A DNA stretch of 64,000 nt from Pedobacter cryotolerans (GTDB taxonomy: Bacteria > Bacteroidota > Bacteroidia > Sphingobacteriales > Sphingobacteriaceae): assembly GCF_005116475.1 (NCBI RefSeq), contig NZ_SWBO01000004.1, positions 372,001 through 436,000 of the forward strand, given 5' to 3'. Shown here in pieces: positions 25,834 to 35,368 of this stretch. Position 1 is the first letter of the stretch. The number at the start of each line of letters is the position of its first letter. The notes beneath the pieces were generated by a model. That model had not been told where the DNA came from, did no database searches, and was given only the letters and a program-made list of their open reading frames with translations. The position numbers and the translations under genes are program-made.

Positions 25834-28422
25834 ATGAAACACAATTACTTTTCCTTTTTAATTTTAATCTTTTTATCAATTTCAACAACATCTATTTATG
25901 CCCAGAATGCTTTAACTGGTGTAATTAAAAGTGCAGAAGGCATACCTCTTTCTTTTGCCTCTATTAAAATAAGAGGGACAAACCTAAATGTGCGGGCCGA
26001 TACACTAGGTAAGTTCAAGATTAATACTAACCAGCCCATTCCTTTTTACCTTCAAGTTAGTTCCGTAGGTTATAAGCCACAAGATTTTCAGATTTTAAAA
26101 CTTCAAGACACTCCAATAGAATTGGTATTGGTAGAGGATGCTTTGTTAGATCAAATCGTTGTAACCTCTAGAAGACGTTCTGAAGTTTTGCAAGATGTAC
26201 CAATTGCCATAACAGTTATTGGTGGACAAGCAGCAGAAAATGCAGGTGCTTTTAATGTTAATCGTTTAAAAGAATTGGTTCCTTCTGTGCAATTGTACGC
26301 ATCAAATGCCCGTAATACTACTTTAAATATCAGAGGTTTAGGTTCTACATTTGGTTTAACAAATGATGGTATTGATCCTGGTGTGGGTTTTTATGTTGAT
26401 GGTGTTTATCACGCTCGTCCGGCAGCAACTTCTACAGATTTTTTAGATATCGAACAAATAGAAGTTATTCGCGGGCCACAGGGTACTTTATTTGGTAAAA
26501 ATACTACAGCTGGTGCTTTTAATATTACTACTACCAAACCAACGCAAACACCAACTGCAAAAGCAGAAATAAGTGTTGGTAATTATAATTTTATTCAAGG
26601 TAAAGCTTCAGTTTCTGGAGGCTTAGCGAAAAACTTGGCCGCAAAATTATCTATTTCGGGCACCCAAAGAGATGGTACCATTTGGAATACTTTAGAGGAA
26701 AGGAAATATAGTGGACAAAATAACCTTGGTTTAAAAGGACAATTGTATTTTACGCCGACAGATAAACTTCAAATTTTAGTGAGTGGAGATGTAAGCATCC
26801 AACATCCGGCTGGTTATCCGCTAGTAATTGCCGGAGTTACCACAACTAAGCGTAGCGCATTTAGACAATACGCTCAAATAGTTTCAGACTTAGGATATCA
26901 TCAACCAAAAATTGATCCTTTCTCTAGAGAAATTAATACAAATACACCTTGGCGACATAACCAATCTATCGGAGGTTTATCGGTAAATGTTGATTATAAA
27001 TTAGGTCATGGCACCTTAACATCAACTACTGCATGGCGGTTTTGGAATTGGGATCCTACCAATGACAGGGATTTTTCTGAACTATCTGCACTTACAAAAT
27101 CTCAAGGAAACTCTCGACATGATCAGTATTCACAAGAATTTAGGTATTCTGGAAATATAACTGAAAAATTAAGTGGCGTGGTAGGTGTGTTTGCGCTCAG
27201 TCAGAATTTACAAGGTTTGGGTCAAACAGAAGAAGTTGGTAAAGACCAATGGAGATTTGTGCAAACAAGTAATACTGGCGCACAAGCATTATATGCTACC
27301 CCGGGTTTGTTAGATGGATTTGGTATTACGACAAACTCAACAATTAAATCATTAAGTACTGCAGTATTTGCTCAGGCAGATTGGGAGTTTTTAGAGAACT
27401 TTCACGTTTTGCCGGGTTTGAGGTATACTTATGATAAAAAAGATGTAGACTATAACCAAGTAACTTACGGAGGTTTGCAAACAACTGATGCAGCTTTGCT
27501 AACTTTAAAATCAGCCGTTTACAGCAATCAGCAATTTATTACTAGTACTGATAATAATAATCTATCGGGAAATATTACTTTATCTTACAGGCCAAATAAT
27601 AATCTAAATGCTTATGGAACTTTCTCTACAGCTTATAAACCAGTTGGTGTAAATGTTGGTGGTTTACCTACAATAGCAAATGGACAAGCAGATTTATCAT
27701 TGGCTGTTGTTAAGCCAGAGTTTGTAAAACATTACGAACTGGGTATTAAGACTAAACCTGCTAAGGGAGCAATCTTAAATGTTACGGCTTTCAACACTGA
27801 TATAAAAGATTATCAAACCAATGTACAATCTCCACAATTAGGTGTAAATAGAGGATATTTAGCCAATGCAGAAAAAGTAAACGTTAAAGGTTTAGAAATA
27901 GATGGAACCTACCAGTTAAAAAGATTTTTAACACTAAATGCAGCTGTGGCTTATCTTGGTGGTAAATATGTGAAATTTACAAATGCACCACTTCCGTTAG
28001 AAGAAACTGGAAATACCGAGATTATTAATGGTGTGGCTACACAAGTTGCTTTTAAAGATGCTTCGGGTGGCAGATTGCCAGGTATCTCTAAATGGAATAT
28101 TTCTGGAGGAACAGAGTTAAGTACATCAGGAAACTTAGCAACCAAAGTTGGAAGATATTTTGTAGCAGCAGATGCATCATATCGATCTGGTTATTCATCA
28201 AATCCCACACCATCAAGTATTTTAAATGTAGATGCATACGCCTTATTAAATGCAAGAGCAGGTTTTAGATCTGAGAAATTTTCCATTTTTGTTTGGAGCA
28301 GAAATTTAACTGGAACAGATTACTTTGAGCAATTGCAAGCTGCTGCTGGTAATTCAGGTTTGTATGCTGGTGTACTCGGAGATCCGAGAACTTACGGAGC
28401 AACTCTGAGGTTTACATTTTAA
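25834..28422 (+). CDS. TonB-dependent outer-membrane receptor
   Basis: This 862-residue protein has a signal peptide (about 1-24, ending YAQ), a carboxypeptidase-like regulatory domain (about 25-105; GVIKSAEGIPLSFASIKIRGT), a plug domain (about 118-225; VLQDVPIAITVIGG, IEQIEVIRGPQGTLFGKNTTAGAF) and a 22-strand barrel ending in aromatic FRFTF-type residues (TLRFTF). It imports an unknown ligand with TonB energy. No SusD partner follows, so it is not a polysaccharide-utilisation pair. It has the best promoter in the window and a strong terminator. Confidence 0.95.
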   Translation: MKHNYFSFLILIFLSISTTSIYAQNALTGVIKSAEGIPLSFASIKIRGTNLNVRADTLGKFKINTNQPIPFYLQVSSVGYKPQDFQILKLQDTPIELVLVEDALLDQIVVTSRRRSEVLQDVPIAITVIGGQAAENAGAFNVNRLKELVPSVQLYASNARNTTLNIRGLGSTFGLTNDGIDPGVGFYVDGVYHARPAATSTDFLDIEQIEVIRGPQGTLFGKNTTAGAFNITTTKPTQTPTAKAEISVGNYNFIQGKASVSGGLAKNLAAKLSISGTQRDGTIWNTLEERKYSGQNNLGLKGQLYFTPTDKLQILVSGDVSIQHPAGYPLVIAGVTTTKRSAFRQYAQIVSDLGYHQPKIDPFSREINTNTPWRHNQSIGGLSVNVDYKLGHGTLTSTTAWRFWNWDPTNDRDFSELSALTKSQGNSRHDQYSQEFRYSGNITEKLSGVVGVFALSQNLQGLGQTEEVGKDQWRFVQTSNTGAQALYATPGLLDGFGITTNSTIKSLSTAVFAQADWEFLENFHVLPGLRYTYDKKDVDYNQVTYGGLQTTDAALLTLKSAVYSNQQFITSTDNNNLSGNITLSYRPNNNLNAYGTFSTAYKPVGVNVGGLPTIANGQADLSLAVVKPEFVKHYELGIKTKPAKGAILNVTAFNTDIKDYQTNVQSPQLGVNRGYLANAEKVNVKGLEIDGTYQLKRFLTLNAAVAYLGGKYVKFTNAPLPLEETGNTEIINGVATQVAFKDASGGRLPGISKWNISGGTELSTSGNLATKVGRYFVAADASYRSGYSSNPTPSSILNVDAYALLNARAGFRSEKFSIFVWSRNLTGTDYFEQLQAAAGNSGLYAGVLGDPRTYGATLRFTF

Positions 28423-28454
28423 CAGTTCATTGGTTTCATTGGTTCATTAGTACT

Positions 28455-28504
28455 ACTTTGACAAACCTTTGTGCATCTGGCAATTGGTTTGTCAAAGTTT
28501 TTTT
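28455..28504 (+). terminator. Intrinsic terminator of the TonB-dependent receptor
   Basis: ACTTTGACAAACC (28455-28467) pairs perfectly with GGTTTGTCAAAGT (28486-28498) over an 18-base loop and is followed by seven T residues. The hairpin is itself flanked by inverted TTCATTGG words (AGTTCATTGG at about 28423, CCAATGAACT at about 28516). Confidence 0.88.
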
Positions 28505-28526
28505 AATTGATCATGCCAATGAACTA

Positions 28527-28556
28527 TTGATCGATGAGCCAATTTCATTACTTTTG
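28527..28556 (+). promoter_or_regulatory. Promoter of the LOG-family gene
   Basis: TTG (28527-28529), 19 bases, TACTTTTG (28549-28556). Exact -7 consensus; start codon 17 bases downstream. Confidence 0.65.
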
Positions 28557-28573
28557 AGTTTAATCTAAATGAA

Positions 28574-29158
28574 ATGAAATCACTTTGTGTATACTGCGGC
28601 TCTAATTTTAATGGCGACCCAGTGTTAAGAAAAGCCATTGAAGATTTGGCAGAAACAATGGCTGCTCAAGATATAACCTTAGTTTTTGGCGGGGGCAGTG
28701 TAGGGGTAATGGGTGTAATTGCCGATGAAATTTTAAAACGTGGTGGTAAAGCTTTAGGTGTTATTCCTCAATTTTTAATGGATAAAGAAGTTGGTCACAA
28801 AGGTTTAACAGAAATGATTGTGACCGAAAATATGCACCAGCGTAAACAAAAAATGACCGATTTAGCAGATGGTTTTGTGATTTTACCAGGCGGTTTTGGT
28901 ACACTCGAAGAATTGTTTGAAGTGCTAACTTGGTTGCAATTGGGGCTGCACGGTAAACCTATTGGAGTTTTAAATGTAGGTGGTTTTTACGACCCTCTTT
29001 TTAAACAGATGGATGTAATGGTAGCGCATCGATTTTTAAAGCAAACCAATAGAGATTTAGTTTTTAATGAAACTGATGCAAAGATTTTAGTAGAAAAAAT
29101 GCAAAACTTTAAAGCTGCACCAGATGAAGTTTGGTTTAGAGATCGGAATTTGGTTTGA
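28574..29158 (+). CDS. LOG-family protein (nucleotide monophosphate phosphoribohydrolase)
   Basis: The 194-residue Rossmann-fold protein begins MKSLCVYCGSNFNGDP and carries the catalytic motif LPGGFGTLEELFEVLTW (about 114-130), which defines the LOG family. These enzymes release a nucleobase from nucleoside 5'-monophosphates; in plants and some bacteria the products are cytokinins. They were long misannotated as lysine decarboxylases. The in-frame ATG at 28574 is chosen; a second ATG 5 bases upstream is out of frame. Confidence 0.93.
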   Translation: MKSLCVYCGSNFNGDPVLRKAIEDLAETMAAQDITLVFGGGSVGVMGVIADEILKRGGKALGVIPQFLMDKEVGHKGLTEMIVTENMHQRKQKMTDLADGFVILPGGFGTLEELFEVLTWLQLGLHGKPIGVLNVGGFYDPLFKQMDVMVAHRFLKQTNRDLVFNETDAKILVEKMQNFKAAPDEVWFRDRNLV

Positions 29159-29159
29159 G

Positions 29160-29256
29160 AAGGTTGTAAAGTTGAAAGCGTTGTAAGGTTGAAATGTTCA
29201 AAGGTTTTGAAGTTCGCAAGGTCTCATATCTCACATCTCAATACGCATGTCTCAAA
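29160..29256. repeat. Mixed GTTGAA and TCTCATATCTCA word repeat region
   Basis: The first part holds AGGTTG, AAGTTGAAAG and AGGTTGAAATG words; the second holds TCTCATATCTCACATCTCAA. Both word families occur separately elsewhere in the window (18488-18690 and 54139-54231); here they are side by side. No coding potential. Confidence 0.6.
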
Positions 29257-29697
29257 TTACTTATCAAACTTCTTTTTAATATACTGCACTAAAGAAGGGT
29301 CATTCAACTCCATATCGCTTAGTTCTAATTCTAGTGCTTTCGTGCTGATTTGTATCTCAATAAGCGACATAAATAATGAACCCGTGAAAAGAATTAAACT
29401 TAAAGCAAAGAAAATCTCTCCAGTAAATTCTTGCCCAATGTAAATAAAATACATACACACAATGCAGGAGATAAAACTCAATACGCCAAAAGCCTGCATG
29501 TTTTTAATCAATTTCAATCTAGTTCTTAAGTTTTTAATCTGTTGAGGAATGATCACACTGTTTTTATCATCATTCAAGTATTTTGAATGTAAGTTTCTAA
29601 CCAACGTAGCTAAAGATAAAAACCGGTTGGTATAAGCCAACATAATTAAACTAATTGCAGGGAATAGTAATGCTGGCGTATTAATGCTTAAAGTCAT
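29257..29697 (-). CDS. DUF2721 membrane protein
   Basis: A 146-residue protein starting MTLSINTPALLFPAISLIMLAYTNRFL, which matches the DUF2721 N-terminus. It has an N-terminal hydrophobic segment (about 8-28), a basic cytoplasmic loop (about 30-68) and two transmembrane helices (about 70-90 and 95-115). Function unknown. A minus-strand -7-like element, CAAAAATA on the plus strand, lies at 29716-29723 just upstream. It is convergent with the LOG gene across the word-repeat region. Confidence 0.8.
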   Translation of the reverse strand: MTLSINTPALLFPAISLIMLAYTNRFLSLATLVRNLHSKYLNDDKNSVIIPQQIKNLRTRLKLIKNMQAFGVLSFISCIVCMYFIYIGQEFTGEIFFALSLILFTGSLFMSLIEIQISTKALELELSDMELNDPSLVQYIKKKFDK

Positions 29698-29779
29698 ATC
29701 AATTCATTATTTATTCAAAAATATCAATTAATAAGCAGTTATCTTTAAATAGATAGGTAAAGTTTGTTAAAATAGAAAT

Positions 29780-30490
29780 TTATAGAAAAATACCATCACT
29801 GATCTGCCAAGTCCATGGCTTTTTAAACGTGTTTAATGTTTTATAGCTTGTGAAAATTAGTGCTTCTTCATTAATCAAGTTATTTTCATTCTGATTGGCT
29901 AAATTACCCGATATTAATCTTTTTTTACGCTCAGCAAAATTATATTGATTGTTAGTCATTTCTCCAGTAAAAGCATGGTAATAAATGTTATTTGCTTTTA
30001 CCAAATTCCAATCTTTACTGCTGTACTTAAATTCATAATTTAAAATCCAACGCCAATCGGCGCCGCCTTCAAATTGTAATAGTAATCTGTTATTCGCAAT
30101 GCTGATATTTTTTAATGGATCGCCTAATGAACCACCCTCGTTAGCTCGTAAAATAAAATTATTGTTTTGGGTAACTAAATAATATTTTCCACTTTGTGGA
30201 TTTTTAAAATAAATTACCAAAACCCTAGGTCGCTGAAACTCTTTAATCAAATCAGTTTCATTGTCTCCATAAGCTCGGTGCTCCGAAATAGGTAAATTAA
30301 ATTCTAGTATGAGTGCAAGATCATCTGTTTTATCATTATTCAAATCTCCAAAAACCGTATCAATAGCCTTCCATTGTGCAGGTATAATTTGCTCAATATG
30401 CTTAACCTGTTTGTTTAAACTAGGGTAAGAAAAGCTTTGGGCTTTAGTAATTTGAGTTGTAAAAAGAGCTAATAATAAGATGTATTTCAT
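29780..30490 (-). CDS. Exported protein of unknown function
   Basis: The 236-residue product has a signal peptide (MKYILLLALFTTQITKAQ) and then LNNDKTDDLALILEF, an FG-GAP/VCBS-like calcium-loop sequence. It recalls small periplasmic proteins that report compound measurements, but I know no function. I chose the ATG at 30490; the longer frame from 30532 would put 14 polar residues ahead of the signal peptide. It stands alone, divergent from the carboxylase gene. Confidence 0.75.
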   Translation of the reverse strand: MKYILLLALFTTQITKAQSFSYPSLNKQVKHIEQIIPAQWKAIDTVFGDLNNDKTDDLALILEFNLPISEHRAYGDNETDLIKEFQRPRVLVIYFKNPQSGKYYLVTQNNNFILRANEGGSLGDPLKNISIANNRLLLQFEGGADWRWILNYEFKYSSKDWNLVKANNIYYHAFTGEMTNNQYNFAERKKRLISGNLANQNENNLINEEALIFTSYKTLNTFKKPWTWQISDGIFL

Positions 30491-30673
30491 TAAGGATAAA
30501 ACGCTGGATATATTTTTTTGTTGTTGATGCACAAATACACTTTATATTTTGTATTTAATTTTTGATAATAACTGTTTACTGAATACCAAAACAGGTTTTA
30601 GTTTATTAATTTTAACCACTAACTTGCCCCCAAAGCATTAAAGTTAAAAATGCTGATCTAGCCAAATAAAACA

Positions 30674-32302
30674 ATGAATATAGAATTCAACAAAAACGAA
30701 GATGTGAATAAACAATTGGTTTATGAACTTAAAACCAAGTTGAAAAAAATATATGCTGGCGGAGGTGAAAAAAACGCGGCAAAACAAAAAGAAAAAGGCA
30801 AACTTTTAGCCAGAGAAAGAATAGCTTACTTAACTGATGAGGATACCGAATTTTTAGAACTTGGTGCTTTTGCAGCCGATGGAATGTATGCTGAACAAGG
30901 TGGTTGCCCAAGTGCAGGCGTGGTTACTGGTATTGGTTACGTTAGTGGCAGACAATGTTTAATTGTGGCCAATGATGCCACTGTAAAAGCAGGAGCATGG
31001 TTTCCGATGACGGCTAAGAAAAACCTAAGGGCACAAGAAATTGCCATGGAAAATAGGTTGCCAGTAATTTATCTGGTGGATAGCGCAGGCGTTTATTTAC
31101 CTATGCAGGATGAAATTTTTCCGGATAAGGAGCATTTTGGAAGAATGTTTAGAAACAACGCCATGATGAGTGCCGATGGGATAGTTCAGATTTCTGCAAT
31201 TATGGGCTCTTGCGTTGCTGGTGGTGCATATTTACCTATCATGAGTGATGAGGCCATGATTGTTGAAGGTACGGGTTCAGTCTTTTTAGCTGGTTCTTAT
31301 TTGGTAAAATCAGCCATAGGCGAAGATATAGATAATGAAAGTTTAGGCGGAGCAACTACACACTGTGAAATTTCTGGCGTAACTGATTATAAACATCCTA
31401 ACGATCAGGCTTGTTTAGATAGCATCAAGAAAATAATGGGGATGTTGGGCGCTCCAGAAAATGCAGGTTTTGATCGGATTAAATCGGCTATGCCAAAACT
31501 AAACCAGCAAGAATTATATGGTATTTTACCCGAAAATAGAGAAAAACCTTACGAAATGAGGGATATCATCAATCGTTTGGTTGATGATTCTGAATTTGAA
31601 GAATATAAAACACTGTTCGGTCAGAGTATTATTTGTGGTTTGGCTCGTATTGACGGTTGGGCAGTTGGGATAGTAGCCAACCAACGCAATGTAGTAAAAT
31701 CTAAAAAAGGCGAAATGCAATTTGGTGGTGTAATTTATTCAGATAGCGCAGATAAGGCAAGCCGTTTTATCATGAATTGCAACCAAAAGAAAATCCCTTT
31801 GGTATTTTTACAAGATGTAACAGGCTTTATGGTTGGTAGCAGATCAGAGCAAGGTGGCATTATTAAAGATGGCGCTAAAATGGTTAATGCAGTTGCTAAT
31901 TCTGTTGTGCCAAAGTTTACTATTGTAATCGGCAATTCTTATGGAGCTGGTAATTATGCCATGTGTGGTAAAGCATACGATCCGCGATTAATTTATGCTT
32001 GGCCAACTGCAAAAATTGCGGTTATGGGTGGAGCTCAAGCTGCAAAGGTAATTTTACAAATGGAAGAAGCTTCTTTAAAAGCTAAGGGCGAGACCATTAC
32101 GCCAGAGAAAGAGGCAGATTTGTTAAAAACGATAACAGATCGCTACAATAATCAGACTACTCCTTATTATGCGGCATCACGTTTGTGGGTTGATGGAGTA
32201 ATAGACCCATTGGAAACAAGAAAGGTAATTTCTATGGGGATTGAAGCAGCAAATCAATCGCCAATTAAAAAAGCTTTTAATGTGGGTATTATACAAACCT
32301 AA
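30674..32302 (+). CDS. Acyl-CoA carboxylase, carboxyltransferase (beta) subunit
   Basis: This 542-residue protein has two crotonase-like carboxyltransferase domains. GRMFRNNAMMSADGI and GSCVAGGAYLPIMSDEAM match the methylcrotonoyl-CoA carboxylase beta subunit, and GNSYGAGNYAMCGKAYDPR lies in the C-terminal domain. It transfers carboxyl from biotin to an acyl-CoA, probably in leucine breakdown. The biotin-carrying alpha subunit and other leucine-pathway genes are not adjacent, which is unusual. A MORN-type gene follows after 6 bases, so the two are co-transcribed. Propionyl-CoA carboxylase is the main alternative. Confidence 0.88.
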   Translation: MNIEFNKNEDVNKQLVYELKTKLKKIYAGGGEKNAAKQKEKGKLLARERIAYLTDEDTEFLELGAFAADGMYAEQGGCPSAGVVTGIGYVSGRQCLIVANDATVKAGAWFPMTAKKNLRAQEIAMENRLPVIYLVDSAGVYLPMQDEIFPDKEHFGRMFRNNAMMSADGIVQISAIMGSCVAGGAYLPIMSDEAMIVEGTGSVFLAGSYLVKSAIGEDIDNESLGGATTHCEISGVTDYKHPNDQACLDSIKKIMGMLGAPENAGFDRIKSAMPKLNQQELYGILPENREKPYEMRDIINRLVDDSEFEEYKTLFGQSIICGLARIDGWAVGIVANQRNVVKSKKGEMQFGGVIYSDSADKASRFIMNCNQKKIPLVFLQDVTGFMVGSRSEQGGIIKDGAKMVNAVANSVVPKFTIVIGNSYGAGNYAMCGKAYDPRLIYAWPTAKIAVMGGAQAAKVILQMEEASLKAKGETITPEKEADLLKTITDRYNNQTTPYYAASRLWVDGVIDPLETRKVISMGIEAANQSPIKKAFNVGIIQT

Positions 32303-32308
32303 AATTAA

Positions 32309-32935
32309 ATGAAAAAAATTTCTGTCTTACTTTTTGGTATATTCTTTTATTGTGTTGCAAATGCTCAGGTAGCCCCAATTTACTTTTACGGCAACCAAGT
32401 AACGCAAGATAAAGATAAAGCAACTTCTTACGCAGTTTATGGTAAATTAAGCACGGGCGATATTTATACATTTAAAAGGTTCGATTTGTATGATAATTTA
32501 TTGCAAACAGGTTCTTTTTCCGATGAATTATTAGCTGTTCCTCATGGTAAGTTTACTTTTTATAGTGATGTTAACGAGTTTAACTTATTGTATAAACAAA
32601 GCTTTACAATTAGGGGTAAAACAAGGTTTGTTTCTCAAGAGGGAAATTTTGTTAATGGCGTGGAACAAGGGAAATGGTTACTTTATTTTCCAGATGGTAA
32701 TATTTTTAATAGTCAGGAATTTATAGACGGCAAATTGGATGGTAAATTTTTAACTTTCGATAGGTATGGGAAATCCATCGTTTCTGGAAATTACGCTTTA
32801 GGAGAAAAAGATGGCGAATGGTTATTTGAGAAAGAAAAAATTAGAGAAATTTGGAATAAGGGGGTGTTAGTGTCAAGAGAAAAAATAAAAAAGAGTAAAC
32901 AAATTAAAGGAACAATTCAAAGCAAAAACAATTGA
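32309..32935 (+). CDS. Exported MORN-type repeat protein
   Basis: The 208-residue product has a signal peptide (about 1-19, ending NAQ) and three or four MORN_2-like repeats in the C-terminal half (GNFVNGVEQGKWLLYFPDGN, DGKLDGKFLTFDRYGK, GNYALGEKDGEWLF). Such proteins in Bacteroidota are sometimes labelled YwqK-like antitoxin, but no toxin gene is present, so I do not use that label. The gene lies between the carboxylase and dipeptidase genes (gap 6, overlap 1) and so belongs to one transcript. Confidence 0.8.
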   Translation: MKKISVLLFGIFFYCVANAQVAPIYFYGNQVTQDKDKATSYAVYGKLSTGDIYTFKRFDLYDNLLQTGSFSDELLAVPHGKFTFYSDVNEFNLLYKQSFTIRGKTRFVSQEGNFVNGVEQGKWLLYFPDGNIFNSQEFIDGKLDGKFLTFDRYGKSIVSGNYALGEKDGEWLFEKEKIREIWNKGVLVSREKIKKSKQIKGTIQSKNN

Positions 32936-34098
32936 TGAAAAAAATTATTTGTAGTTTAATATTATCCACTGCATTTAGTGCTTTATTTGCTCAAACACCT
33001 GCAAAAATCCATCAAAACGCAATTTTAGTAGATACCCATGGTGATATTTTATTTAACCAAATTAAATCGGGTATTGACATTGGTAAACTGCAAAGCACTG
33101 GCAATTTTGATTTAGTAAGAGCTAAAAAAGGTGGATTAGACGTACAGGTTTTTTCTATTTGGAGTGATGAAAATGGAGGCTTTGATGTAGCTAATAGACA
33201 GATTGATTCGCTAAACAGTTTAATTAAAAGATATCCTTCTAAAATTAGTTTGGTTCGCAATGCGGATGAATTACAGAAAGCGGTTGCAGCAAATAAAATG
33301 GCAGCCATGATAGGCGTAGAAGGTGGGCACATGATCGAAAATAGCTTAGAAAAGCTAGCTGATTTAGCCAAAAGAGGGATGATTTACCTCACTTTAACAT
33401 GGAATAACAGCACGCCATGGTCTAGCTCTGCTGCCGAAGAAACTTCTGGTAAAGTAAAACCTGAAAAAGCTGGGTTGAATGATTTTGGAAAACAAGTAAT
33501 CCATAAGTTAAATGATTTAGGGGTAATGGTTGATCTTTCGCACGTTGGTGTTAAAACATTTTTCGATGCCATTAACGAAAGTAAAAAACCAATTCTGGTA
33601 TCACACAGTTGTGTTTATAAGCTAAATCCGGTACCTAGAAACTTAAATGATGAGCAAATAAAAGCAGTTGGTAAAAACGGAGGATTAATTTCCTTGAACT
33701 TTTATGCAGGTTTTTTAGATTCTACCTACAGCGCAAAACAGAAAATATTTTTAGCTAAACATAGTGAAGAATTAAAAGTGTTAAGTGCTAAATATGGCAG
33801 GAGCAATGCAATTGATACTTTAATTGCTAAACACCCTACAGAGGCAGAAGCTACCAAACCATCAATAGAACTTGTGGTAGATCATATAGATTATATTGTG
33901 AAAATGATAGGTGTAGATCATGTAGGTTTGGGTGCAGATTTTGATGGTGCAGAGGCTTTTCCAGCTGGAATGAATAGTGTTGCCGATTATCCAAAAGTAA
34001 CCGCCGCACTAATTAACAGAGGCTATAAAACTGCTGATATCAATAAAATATTAGGTGGAAATTTTTTAAGAGTGTTAAAAGCTAATAGGGGGAAATAG
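32935..34098 (+). CDS. M19-family membrane dipeptidase
   Basis: This 387-residue zinc peptidase has a signal peptide (about 1-20, ending LFAQ), and the M19 features DTHGD near the N-terminus (about 34-38; H and D ligands), the bridging glutamate in GVEGGHMIE, and HxxVS/H ligands in DLSHVGVKT and SHSCVY. It hydrolyses dipeptides in the periplasm. The ATG at 32935 shares one base with the stop codon of the MORN gene (TGATG); a TTG at 32932 is the alternative. It is the last gene of the group. Confidence 0.93.
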   Translation: MKKIICSLILSTAFSALFAQTPAKIHQNAILVDTHGDILFNQIKSGIDIGKLQSTGNFDLVRAKKGGLDVQVFSIWSDENGGFDVANRQIDSLNSLIKRYPSKISLVRNADELQKAVAANKMAAMIGVEGGHMIENSLEKLADLAKRGMIYLTLTWNNSTPWSSSAAEETSGKVKPEKAGLNDFGKQVIHKLNDLGVMVDLSHVGVKTFFDAINESKKPILVSHSCVYKLNPVPRNLNDEQIKAVGKNGGLISLNFYAGFLDSTYSAKQKIFLAKHSEELKVLSAKYGRSNAIDTLIAKHPTEAEATKPSIELVVDHIDYIVKMIGVDHVGLGADFDGAEAFPAGMNSVADYPKVTAALINRGYKTADINKILGGNFLRVLKANRGK

Positions 34099-34107
34099 TT
34101 CATCGGT

Positions 34108-34186
34108 TCATTTGTAGAATTAGTTAATTGCCAACTGAAAATTGAAAACTGCGAACTGATAATTGTGAACTGCTAACTGAATTATC
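34108..34186. repeat. Degenerate AACTG word repeat region
   Basis: AACTGAAAATTGAAAACTG is followed by GAACTGATAATTGTGAACTG and GCTAACTGAA, with the AACTG word recurring about every 10-12 bases from 34130 to 34180. It lies between the dipeptidase and the trxB promoter. No coding potential; no inverted partner arm here. Confidence 0.55.
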
Positions 34187-34213
34187 TTCACAATTTCATC
34201 TTTCTCCACAACC

Positions 34214-34244
34214 TTTGCGGTTTTAAAGTTTAAGCGTAAATTTG
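34214..34244 (+). promoter_or_regulatory. Promoter of trxB
   Basis: TTTG (34214-34217), exactly 19 bases, TAAATTTG (34237-34244): a full consensus match. Predicted start near 34250, leader of about 13 nt. Confidence 0.78.
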
Positions 34245-34262
34245 TATCACAATAAAATAATC

Positions 34263-35246
34263 ATGTCTCAAGAACAAGAAATAGAACACGTAAAGTGCTT
34301 AATTATAGGGTCGGGGCCGGCTGGCTATACTGCTGCAATTTATGCAGCTCGTGCAGATTTAAAACCAGTTATGTACACTGGTTTGGAAATGGGCGGACAA
34401 TTGACCCAAACTACCGATGTAGATAACTTTCCTGGTTATCCAGATGGCATCATGGGCCCAGCAATGATGGAAGATTTTAGAAAACAAGCGGAACGTTTTG
34501 GTACACAAATTCGTTTTGGTTATGTAAGTTCGGTAGATTTTTCTTCTTTTCCTCGTAAAGTTGTGGTTGATGAAATTAAAACCATAACTGCAGATACCGT
34601 AATTATTGCCACTGGTGCAACCGCCAAATGGTTAGGTTTACCAAGCGAGCAAAAATACAATGGTTTTGGTGTTTCTGCCTGTGCAGTTTGCGATGGTTTT
34701 TTCTTTAAAGGACAAGATGTGGCCATAGTTGGCGCTGGAGATACTGCTGCCGAAGAAGCAACGTATTTAGCAAAATTGTGTAAAAAAGTTTACATGTTGG
34801 TACGTAGAGATGAGTTTAGAGCATCAAAAGCGATGGTTCATCGTGTTTTAACTACGCCAAATATCGAAGTGATTTATAACTCAGAAGCGGTTGAGATTTT
34901 AGGTAACGGCAAAAATGTTACCGGATTAGAAATTATCAATAACCAAACCAACGAAAAATCTAAGTTAGATGTTGAGGGTTTCTTTGTGGCTATAGGGCAT
35001 AAACCAAATACTGATATTTTTAAAGGTTGGTTAGAGATGGATGAAACTGGTTATTTAAAAACTATTCCAGGTACTACCAAAACCAATGTTGAAGGTGTTT
35101 TTGCATCTGGTGATGTACAAGATCATTATTACCGTCAAGCTGTAACCGCTGCGGGTTCTGGCTGTATGGCTGCTTTAGATGCAGAACGTTATTTAGCTGC
35201 CAAAGGCGATGCTACTCCAAATGTGTTGGCTTCAACTTACGATTAA
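34263..35246 (+). CDS. trxB: Thioredoxin reductase
   Basis: The 327-residue flavoenzyme reduces thioredoxin with NADPH. It contains the FAD motif GSGPAGYTAA (about 16-25), the redox pair C140-AVC-143, the NADPH motif VGAGDTAAEEA and the C-terminal ASGDVQD segment. The start is the ATG at 34263; an upstream in-frame ATG at 34242 lies within the -7 element, so it cannot be transcribed from this promoter. It is monocistronic with its own terminator. Confidence 0.97.
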   Translation: MSQEQEIEHVKCLIIGSGPAGYTAAIYAARADLKPVMYTGLEMGGQLTQTTDVDNFPGYPDGIMGPAMMEDFRKQAERFGTQIRFGYVSSVDFSSFPRKVVVDEIKTITADTVIIATGATAKWLGLPSEQKYNGFGVSACAVCDGFFFKGQDVAIVGAGDTAAEEATYLAKLCKKVYMLVRRDEFRASKAMVHRVLTTPNIEVIYNSEAVEILGNGKNVTGLEIINNQTNEKSKLDVEGFFVAIGHKPNTDIFKGWLEMDETGYLKTIPGTTKTNVEGVFASGDVQDHYYRQAVTAAGSGCMAALDAERYLAAKGDATPNVLASTYD

Positions 35247-35281
35247 ACCCTAGATCCCCTAAAGGGAACTTGATATTCGAG

Positions 35282-35314
35282 AAGCTTTCTGATTAATTTC
35301 AGGAAGCTTTTTTT
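35282..35314 (+). terminator. Intrinsic terminator of trxB
   Basis: AAGCTTTCTGA (35282-35292) pairs with TCAGGAAGCTT (35299-35309), 11 bp with one wobble and a 6-base loop, followed by seven T residues (35308-35314). Confidence 0.9.
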
Positions 35315-35368
35315 GCGTTTTGCTGTCTTTTCGAGGAGGTACGGCGGAAGATTAAAAATTAAACACAT

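Noticed and set aside
28574..29158. Lysine decarboxylase annotation for the PGGxGTxxE protein
   Set aside because: That name is a historical misannotation; the motif defines the LOG phosphoribohydrolase family.
32309..32935. MORN repeats read as a YwqK-type antitoxin
   Set aside because: No toxin gene is adjacent, and the protein has a signal peptide; MORN repeats alone do not define an antitoxin.
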